Of a stretch of 11,040 nt of DNA, positions 7,064 through 11,040 are shown in pieces. A program made the translations under genes and the position numbers. Numbering within the stretch: position 1 is the stretch's first letter; each line of letters opens with the position of its first letter. The notes beneath the pieces are model-generated. The model was not told the DNA's origin. It did no database searches and saw only the letters and a program-made list of their open reading frames with translations. The stretch spans positions 1 to 11,040 of the forward strand of contig NZ_DCLL01000063.1 of the NCBI RefSeq assembly GCF_002321025.1. The letters are read 5' to 3'. This stretch comes from Acinetobacter lwoffii (GTDB lineage Bacteria > Pseudomonadota > Gammaproteobacteria > Pseudomonadales > Moraxellaceae).

Positions 7064-7310
7064 GATATTGCCCACGACGGATATGCTGCTGCTCTAATAA
7101 AGCGAGTGCCATATCCTGAGTTTGGGGAAGGTTTTGCTGTTTAGACAGTTGCTGAATCTGGGTGACTTGAGCAATGCTCAACGGACGATATAGAGCAAAT
7201 GCGGCTAAAAGTAGAATGATCGCAATAATAAAAATAACCACACTGTTATAAATCTGTTCCAATTTGATTCTGCTGAAAAATTGGCTTAGTTTTTCTGTAT
7301 CTATAGACAT
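6987..7310 (-). CDS. Small single-pass membrane protein, unknown function
   Basis: This 107-residue protein is unrecognised. A polar N-terminus of about 20 residues is followed by one strong hydrophobic helix (about residues 24-41, rich in Ile, Leu, Val, Ala), then a Gln-rich, probably helical tail of about 60 residues (QIQQLSKQQ, LLEQQH, YQQES). The tail side could be periplasmic or cytosolic; I cannot tell. GAGG lies 6 nt from the ATG. The 3' end overlaps the convergent M16 partner gene by 77 bp, in that gene's variable tail. The ribosome binding site and start codon both lie in one arm of a perfect 13-bp inverted repeat. It may be co-transcribed with the 120-residue membrane protein gene 98 bp upstream. 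The membrane helix and the ribosome binding site support a real gene. Confidence 0.65.
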   Translation of the reverse strand: MSIDTEKLSQFFSRIKLEQIYNSVVIFIIAIILLLAAFALYRPLSIAQVTQIQQLSKQQNLPQTQDMALALLEQQHIRRGQYLKLMQAYQQESLRARQLPPVSVEMP

Positions 7311-7339
7311 ACACTACCTCAGGTTAGAGGTAGTGTATG
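7308..7339. repeat. Perfect 13-bp inverted repeat over a start codon
   Basis: CATACACTACCTC (7308-7320) and GAGGTAGTGTATG (7327-7339) are exact reverse complements with a 6-nt spacer. In minus-strand RNA the 3' arm contains both the GAGG ribosome binding site and the AUG of the 107-residue protein. No T-tract follows on either strand, so it is not an ordinary terminator. It is either an RNA hairpin that hides the start or a DNA operator. Confidence 0.85.
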
Positions 7340-7360
7340 GTCGCAGTTACATAAGTTCAA
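7332..7360 (-). promoter_or_regulatory. Possible promoter overlapping the 13-bp repeat
   Basis: TTGAAC (7360-7355) and TACACT (7337-7332) are separated by 17 bp on the minus strand, each matching consensus at 4 of 6 positions. The -10 lies in the outer arm of the inverted repeat. If used, transcription would start inside the repeat and the dyad would act as a DNA operator rather than an RNA hairpin. Confidence 0.3.
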
Positions 7361-7408
7361 GTCAGCGCACTGAATATTCATAAGAGCTGAATCCTGCTAT
7401 TTCGAGGA

Positions 7409-7771
7409 CTAATTCATGATTCTGGTAATAATTGTTGAATACAGCACCAATGCAACAACAAGCAATACCAGTGCAATTGCAAATTTACTTAAACCCGCTT
7501 CTGCTTCAGGCGGATGCAGACGATCCTCATCTGCAATGCGGACCAGCTCACCATTATAAAGCTTATAAAACTGCTCACGCTGGTTTTCATCCAGCGCACG
7601 GGTAAAGTCGTAGACTTCTTTACGTTGTGCCAACCCATAATCACCTAGATGGGTATGTTTACTGAATATAGCTTGATCGAGTTTTTTACGATGCAAATCG
7701 GCAAGTTCCATAATTTGACCTGCAGTCGGAGGCATATCAAATTTCACACCATCTAAAGTTCTTGTCATCAT
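7409..7771 (-). CDS. Small C-terminally anchored membrane protein, unknown function
   Basis: This 120-residue protein is not one I recognise. Residues 1-90 are polar and charged (for example RALDENQREQFYKLYNGELVRIADEDR), with no signal peptide. One hydrophobic helix follows at about 94-113 (FAIALVLLVVALVLYSTII) and a short basic end, so it looks tail-anchored with the bulk in the cytosol. Two adjacent ATG codons are possible starts (7771 and 7768); AAGGAG at 7783-7778 lies 6 nt from the first and 9 nt from the second. It is divergent from the Sel1-repeat gene across an AT-rich gap containing three inverted repeats. A candidate promoter with a palindrome on its -35 lies upstream. It may lead a two-gene unit with the 107-residue membrane protein. 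Confidence 0.75.
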   Translation of the reverse strand: MMTRTLDGVKFDMPPTAGQIMELADLHRKKLDQAIFSKHTHLGDYGLAQRKEVYDFTRALDENQREQFYKLYNGELVRIADEDRLHPPEAEAGLSKFAIALVLLVVALVLYSTIITRIMN

Positions 7772-7820
7772 GGCCTTCTCCTTATTGTTTGCTATCCATT
7801 TACAATGTAGCTTAATAATA

Positions 7821-7850
7821 TTTATAGTTGTGTATAGTTTAATCAGTTAA
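7821..7850 (-). promoter_or_regulatory. Candidate promoter of the 120-residue membrane protein gene
   Basis: On the minus strand TTAACT (7850-7845) is followed after 18 bp by TATAAA (7826-7821), matching consensus at 4 and 5 of 6 positions. The -35 falls inside the 10-bp-arm palindrome at 7833-7856. The leader would be about 40 nt. Confidence 0.4.
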
Positions 7851-7856
7851 ACTATA
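7833..7856. promoter_or_regulatory. Perfect palindrome, likely operator
   Basis: TATAGTTTAA (7833-7842) and TTAAACTATA (7847-7856) are perfect 10-bp arms with the spacer TCAG. A further TATAGTT half-site lies 3 bp to the left (7823-7829). A regulator bound here would cover the -35 of the promoter at 7821-7850. No regulator gene is adjacent. Confidence 0.55.
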
Positions 7857-7908
7857 ACTGAAGTAAACAAATAAAATTGAATAGTTGACTTTTCCATTAT
7901 TTTGTAAT

Positions 7909-7928
7909 ATTAGTTTAACAATACTAAT
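7909..7928. repeat. Inverted repeat in the divergent gap
   Basis: ATTAGT (7909-7914) and ACTAAT (7923-7928) are 6-bp arms with an 8-bp spacer. In such AT-rich DNA this may be chance, but it is the second of three dyads between the divergent genes. Confidence 0.25.
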
Positions 7929-7941
7929 TTATATTTGTATT

Positions 7942-7957
7942 TAGACTAAATAGTCTA
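7942..7957. promoter_or_regulatory. Inverted repeat close to the Sel1 gene start
   Basis: TAGACTA and TAGTCTA are perfect 7-bp arms with a 2-bp spacer, 36 bp before the ATG of the Sel1-repeat gene. The position suits an operator near its transcription start. No confident -35/-10 pair could be set. Confidence 0.35.
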
Positions 7958-7992
7958 TCCTGTAATCATAATTAAAATTAAGGAGTTTTTAT

Positions 7993-8226
7993 ATGATACA
8001 ACAACTCTCTCAACACGATCTAGAACATCTGTACGCAGATGCCGTGAATACCATTCAATCGCAAATGAACTTTGCTGATGCGGTAAAACAGCTTGAAGAA
8101 GCCGCTCGTGCTGGCCATGGTAAAGCAGCGCTTTTTTTAGCAGAACTTTATTATCAAGGTTTCCGTGTAGAACGAGATTCACTCAAAGCCCAGTACTGGC
8201 AAAACATGGCCACCATGCAAGCATAA
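7993..8226 (+). CDS. Single Sel1-like repeat mini-protein
   Basis: This 77-residue protein has one recognisable Sel1-like (TPR-type) repeat at about residues 37-74. Its key positions are AARAGH, KAALFLAELYYQG, then V-RD--KAQYW, the usual Sel1 consensus of paired helices. Residues 1-36 form a further predicted helical segment (LEHLYADAVNTIQSQ). No signal peptide or membrane helix is visible, so it is likely cytosolic. Sel1 repeats bind other proteins; most family members carry several, so one alone suggests an adaptor or a capping fragment. Partner unknown. An excellent AAGGAG lies 7 nt from the ATG and a terminator follows directly, so this is a self-contained small gene. Confidence 0.8.
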   Translation: MIQQLSQHDLEHLYADAVNTIQSQMNFADAVKQLEEAARAGHGKAALFLAELYYQGFRVERDSLKAQYWQNMATMQA

Positions 8227-8228
8227 AG

Positions 8229-8254
8229 AAACGTCACCTAGGTGGCGTTTTTTT
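8229..8254 (+). terminator. Intrinsic terminator of the Sel1-repeat gene
   Basis: AACGTCAC pairs with GTGGCGTT (one G-T pair) around the loop CTAG, extended by one A-T pair, and runs into seven Ts (8248-8254). It begins 3 nt after the stop codon. Confidence 0.8.
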
Positions 8255-8304
8255 CAGCCCTTTTTTCAATAAATAGCAATCAATACATATTTTCTTACGA
8301 ATCC

Positions 8305-8335
8305 TTGCAAAGCTGAAACAGTAATTTCATATAAA
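8305..8335 (+). promoter_or_regulatory. Possible promoter of the DUF2750 gene
   Basis: TTGCAA (8305-8310) and TATAAA (8330-8335) are separated by 19 bp, slightly long. TAGAAT (8341-8346) just downstream is another possible -10, without a -35. Either would serve the gene starting at 8378. Confidence 0.3.
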
Positions 8336-8377
8336 GTTCCTAGAATAGAGCCTGAACTCCAATAGCACTTTATTCTA

Positions 8378-8758
8378 ATGAAACCACGAAAAATTATTCA
8401 ATTTGATCCGATCTGCAAAAACTTTCTGTTAAAGATCACGATGCTTAAATCTTTGATGAATTGTGGCGAGCTATGGGGCGCATATCACCAAGGCTGGGCG
8501 ATGATGCGTGACCAGGAAGATTGTATCTTTCCATTCTGGCTCAATCCGCTGGATGCTAAAAATTATGCCCAGCAACATTGGCCGGATTACATTCCGCGTA
8601 AAATCAATTCTGAAGATTTTGAAAATGCATTATTGCCGACCCTGTCTCGACTGAATGTTACGCCAGCCCTGTTCAACACCAATGGAACCAAACTCAAACT
8701 GACTGCTGCACAGATGCGTCATCTGTTTTTTTCGCAACAAAGACTGCACATTGCTTAA
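8378..8758 (+). CDS. DUF2750 domain protein
   Basis: This 126-residue, probably cytosolic protein matches the DUF2750 pattern. A lead helix is followed by ELWGAYHQGWAMMRD (about residues 31-45), then FPFWLNPLDAKNYAQQHWPDY with its Phe-Pro-Phe-Trp signature. After that come an acidic helix ending in LLPTLSRLNV and a final Asn-Gly/Leu-Lys-Leu strand followed by a helix. The function of this family is unknown. No proper ribosome binding site precedes the ATG at 8378; the internal ATG at 8441 (residue 22) also lacks one, and starting there would remove the first helix. The gene lies between two terminator-flanked units and probably has its own promoter. No strong terminator follows. Confidence 0.75.
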   Translation: MKPRKIIQFDPICKNFLLKITMLKSLMNCGELWGAYHQGWAMMRDQEDCIFPFWLNPLDAKNYAQQHWPDYIPRKINSEDFENALLPTLSRLNVTPALFNTNGTKLKLTAAQMRHLFFSQQRLHIA

Positions 8759-8783
8759 ATAACATGCTATTTATAAAGACTAA

Positions 8784-8811
8784 AACCTAAACACTTAGAG
8801 ATGTTCAGGTT
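8784..8811. repeat. Imperfect hairpin between the DUF2750 and CBS genes
   Basis: AACCT-A-AACA (8784-8793) pairs with TGTT-C-AGGTT (8802-8811) except for one A-C mismatch, around an 8-nt loop. There is no T-tract, so termination would be weak. It lies just upstream of the CBS gene and could instead be part of its control region. Confidence 0.3.
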
Positions 8812-8862
8812 GAATACATACTCTAGGATTAATAATAAATTGACCAATAAGGATGATTAAGC

Positions 8863-9294
8863 ATGACCAATGTGGCACAGGTGCTCAGTGAAAAAACACA
8901 TCAAGCTATTTATACCATCCGTCCAGATTCTACCGTTTTAGAGGCCATCACTTTGATGGCAGATAAAGGAATCGGGGCGCTTGTGGTAACCCATGAAGAC
9001 AACGTGGTGGGGATTTTGTCAGAGCGGGATTACACGCGTAAGATCGCCCTGATGCAAAGAACCTCATTCGACACCACTGTTAATGAAATCATGACCTCTA
9101 AAGTGATTACCGTAAATACAGCTACTAGCGTAGAAGACTGTTTATCTTTGATGACTGAACGCCACCTACGCCACTTACCTGTGGTCGAACATGAAAAACT
9201 GATCGGTCTGATTTCAATTGGGGATTTGGTCAAGGCAGCCATGGATGACCAACGCAAATTGATTGAACAGTTACAGCAATATATCTCAGGTTAA
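8863..9294 (+). CDS. Tandem CBS-domain (Bateman module) protein
   Basis: This 143-residue protein consists of two CBS domains and little else. CBS1 covers about residues 10-62 (TVLEAITLMADKGIGALVV, then GILSERDYTRK with SERD at 53-56). CBS2 covers about 76-129 (VEDCLSLMTERHLRHLPVV, then LIGLISIGDLVK with SIGD at 118-121). A short helix closes the chain. Such stand-alone pairs bind adenine nucleotides such as AMP, ATP or SAM in the cleft between the domains and act as energy or metabolite sensors for partner proteins. The ligand and partner here are unknown. AAGGA (8849-8853) lies 9 nt before the ATG. It is transcribed convergently with trpB, sharing a terminator, so a direct tie to tryptophan synthesis is not indicated. 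Confidence 0.92.
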   Translation: MTNVAQVLSEKTHQAIYTIRPDSTVLEAITLMADKGIGALVVTHEDNVVGILSERDYTRKIALMQRTSFDTTVNEIMTSKVITVNTATSVEDCLSLMTERHLRHLPVVEHEKLIGLISIGDLVKAAMDDQRKLIEQLQQYISG

Positions 9295-9369
9295 AACATC
9301 ATCTAGCTTTCTCTAAGGCATTTGAAGATCACTTAAGTGATACAAGATAAAGTTTTATATCTGTTACAT

Positions 9370-9401
9370 AAAAAATCCCGGTACATGTACCGAGATTTTT
9401 T
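9370..9401. terminator. Bidirectional terminator between the CBS gene and trpB
   Basis: Six As plus TC (9370-9377) pair with GA plus six Ts (9394-9401). After one C-A mismatch, CGGTA pairs with TACCG around CATG. A-tract and T-tract frame the stem, so it can end transcription from the plus-strand CBS gene and from the minus-strand trpB, whose stop codon is about 20 bp away. Confidence 0.85.
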
Positions 9402-9422
9402 ATGCAAATATTTTGAATAAAA

Positions 9423-10631
9423 TCAGTTGAGACCTAATTTTTCTGCGACGTAATCTGAGTCCTTATCACCACGACCGGATAAGTTCACCACGATCTTGGC
9501 ATCTTTTGGCAATTTACCCGTTTCACGAATGGCCCAAGCTACCGCATGCGAACTTTCTAGTGCAGGCACAATCCCTTCAACGCGTGAAAGAGTCATGAAT
9601 GCATCCAGACATTCCTGATCGGTCGCAGTCGTATACTCAACCCGGCCTAAATCTTTCAGCAAGCTATGCTGTGGCCCCACACCTGGGTAATCCAGACCAG
9701 AAGCAATGGAATGCACTGGCAAAGGTTCACCCTGCTCATCTTCTAGTACATAACAGGCCATACCATGTAACTGGCTCGGCTTCCCCAAAGTTAATGTTGC
9801 TGAGTGCTTGTCAGTATCCAGACCATGACCTGCCGGCTCAACACCTACCAGTTTCACATCTGGTTCATTTAAAAATGCCGTAAATGCACCCATGGCATTT
9901 GAACCACCACCAACACAGGCAACGATATAATCAGGATTTGCACCAAAACGCTCATTGGCTTGAACTTTAATTTCATCACCAATAATCGACTGAAAATCAC
10001 GCACCATCATCGGGAATGGATGCGGCCCGACTACCGAACCAATGGCATAGATGTAGTTTTTCGGGTCTTTTAAATATTCTTCAAAAGCACTATCGACTGC
10101 ATCTTTGAGTGTGGCTGTACCGCGAGTCACAGAGATCAGTTTGGCACCCAGAATTTTCATCTTGACGACGTTTGGATGCTCTTTTTCAATATCCACCTGC
10201 CCCATATGAATTTCACATGGGATACCCACCAAGGCACATGCAGTTGCCAGTGCGACACCATGCTGTCCTGCGCCTGTTTCTGCAATGACTTTGGTTTTAC
10301 CCATATATTTGGCAAGTAAAGCCTCACCGAGACAGTGATTGATTTTGTGCGCGCCGGTATGGTTCAGATCTTCACGTTTCAGATAAATCTGCACACCGCC
10401 AAGCTGTTCAGAAAGACGTTTGGCATGAAATAAAGGACTTGGGCGACCGACATAATGGGCAAACAGATCTTTCAATTCATTCTGAAACTCTTCAGTCTGA
10501 CGAATTTCCTGATAGGCCACATTAATATCATCCATGGCCTGTTTCAGATCGGGTGGAATAAACTGACCGCCATACTGACCAAAAAAACCCTCTTCATTCG
10601 GTAACGCAATACCATTAATTTGATGAGCCAT
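9423..10631 (-). CDS. trpB: Tryptophan synthase beta chain
   Basis: From the start I choose this is a 402-residue PLP enzyme, joining indole and L-serine to make L-tryptophan in the cytosol as part of the alpha2-beta2 complex. Visible landmarks in this numbering are HTGAHKIN with the PLP lysine (Lys 96), ETGAGQHG with the catalytic Glu 118, the phosphate-binding loop GGGSNAMG (241-248), GLDYPGVGP and the C-terminal SGRGDKD. Length and motifs are those of the ordinary TrpB1 type. The reading frame continues upstream to an ATG at 10676, but the added residues are unrelated to TrpB and run into IS sequence. MAHQ at 10631 has CAGG 7 nt upstream. trpA is not downstream, as expected for Acinetobacter where trpFB is its own operon; here an IS occupies the place expected for trpF or the promoter. 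Confidence 0.95.
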   Translation of the reverse strand: MAHQINGIALPNEEGFFGQYGGQFIPPDLKQAMDDINVAYQEIRQTEEFQNELKDLFAHYVGRPSPLFHAKRLSEQLGGVQIYLKREDLNHTGAHKINHCLGEALLAKYMGKTKVIAETGAGQHGVALATACALVGIPCEIHMGQVDIEKEHPNVVKMKILGAKLISVTRGTATLKDAVDSAFEEYLKDPKNYIYAIGSVVGPHPFPMMVRDFQSIIGDEIKVQANERFGANPDYIVACVGGGSNAMGAFTAFLNEPDVKLVGVEPAGHGLDTDKHSATLTLGKPSQLHGMACYVLEDEQGEPLPVHSIASGLDYPGVGPQHSLLKDLGRVEYTTATDQECLDAFMTLSRVEGIVPALESSHAVAWAIRETGKLPKDAKIVVNLSGRGDKDSDYVAEKLGLN

Positions 10632-10661
10632 AATCATGCCTGAAATTTTAAATAAGAGATA

Positions 10662-11040
10662 ATAGACTTCCTTCATAAATCATTTTTCAATCAATTTAAT
10701 TGTTTATCTTTCACCCAATCTAAATTGTATATGCCAGCAAGTAAATTAAACCGCAGGTTTAATCTTTTACGACGATTTCTATATACACAAGATAAAATCT
10801 TAAAACATTTCATCCTTCCAAATACATGCTCTACTTGAATTCGTCTACGACCAATCTCTGTATTTAACTTTTTTAATTCAGAATCTAATTTTTCAGTTTT
10901 CTTTGCTTTAGATGGCATGAGGTATCCAAAACCCAATTTTTTTATCCCTAAATACCCCTTATCAACGATAAAAAAGGGCTTAAATTTGGCGGATTCAAGC
11001 GGCAAGTGCACCTGTATAAAAACCAGCCATAACATCACTG
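10662..11040 (-). mobile_element. Partial insertion sequence, IS5 family
   Basis: The element runs off the right edge, so only its transposase 3' end and one terminus are here. I place that terminus near 10662-10672, at AGACTTCCTTCATAAATC (10664 onward), because trpB-like sequence and its ribosome binding site begin by 10642 and the transposase stops at 10691. The exact end and the target duplication cannot be set without the other terminus. The inserted end lies about 30-45 bp from the trpB start. Confidence 0.65.
10691..11040 (-). CDS. IS5-family transposase, C-terminal part, cut by window edge
   Basis: The last 116 or so codons of a DDE transposase are present; the N-terminus, with its helix-turn-helix and first Asp, lies beyond the right edge. 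DKGYLGIKKLG carries the second catalytic Asp. RRRIQVEHVFGRMKCFKIL carries the catalytic Glu, and YRNRRKRLNLRFNLLAGIYN is the basic C-terminal signature typical of the ISL2-like group of IS5-family elements (DDE_Tnp_4 type). The frame is open from the edge to a TGA, with no damage in the visible part. GTG and ATG codons near the edge are internal, not starts. It is co-oriented with trpB. I do not assign an IS name. Confidence 0.85.
   Translation of the reverse strand, partial: VMLWLVFIQVHLPLESAKFKPFFIVDKGYLGIKKLGFGYLMPSKAKKTEKLDSELKKLNTEIGRRRIQVEHVFGRMKCFKILSCVYRNRRKRLNLRFNLLAGIYNLDWVKDKQLN

Noticed and set aside
9328..9341. Perfect 14-bp palindrome ATCACTTAAGTGAT after the CBS gene
   Set aside because: It has no loop for an RNA hairpin, is far from any promoter, and sits downstream of a stop. 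It may be a chance restriction-like palindrome.
1..11040. CRISPR arrays, tRNA or rRNA genes, toxin-antitoxin or phage-defence genes
   Set aside because: No spaced direct repeats, cloverleaf, rRNA sequence or defence-type domains were seen on either strand.

Overview
The window looks like chromosomal DNA of an Acinetobacter-type gammaproteobacterium. The DNA is AT-rich. ftsY lies divergent from a pair of M16 peptidases, and trpB is not followed by trpA. A split trp pathway with a separate trpFB operon is known from Acinetobacter calcoaceticus. The small proteins (DUF2057, DUF2750, a single-repeat Sel1 protein, two tiny membrane proteins) fit such a background. The genus call is an inference from gene content, not from a marker gene.

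Layout, left to right. Positions 1-323 hold no credible protein gene. They carry a strong stable-RNA-like promoter pointing out of the left edge, plus the terminator of the next gene. An exported DUF2057 protein (324-938, minus) has a well-formed Pho-box promoter. Two tandem Frm2-like nitroreductase paralogues (1141-1734 and 1931-2620, minus) follow, then ftsY (2799-3902, minus) with its own terminator and an extended -10 promoter. Divergent from ftsY is a translationally coupled pair of periplasmic M16B proteins (4119-5489 and 5489-7063, plus). The first keeps the zinc motif HxxEH and the second keeps the R...Y substrate-side motif, so they should form one heterodimeric peptidase.

The middle (6987-8226) holds two small membrane proteins on the minus strand and a Sel1-repeat mini-protein on the plus strand. 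Two inverted repeats stand out here. A perfect 13-bp one covers the ribosome binding site and start codon of the 107-residue membrane protein. A perfect 10-bp one lies on the -35 of the promoter predicted for the 120-residue membrane protein.

The right third carries a DUF2750 protein (8378-8758, plus), a tandem CBS-domain protein (8863-9294, plus), a bidirectional terminator, trpB (9423-10631, minus) and the 3' part of an IS5-family transposase (10691 to the right edge, minus). The IS sits directly upstream of trpB, where trpF or the native promoter would be expected.

Most of the window is housekeeping. I see no defence island, CRISPR array or clearly new multigene system. The best leads are regulatory: the Pho box, the start-codon hairpin, the operator-like dyads, the edge promoter and the IS insertion upstream of trpB.
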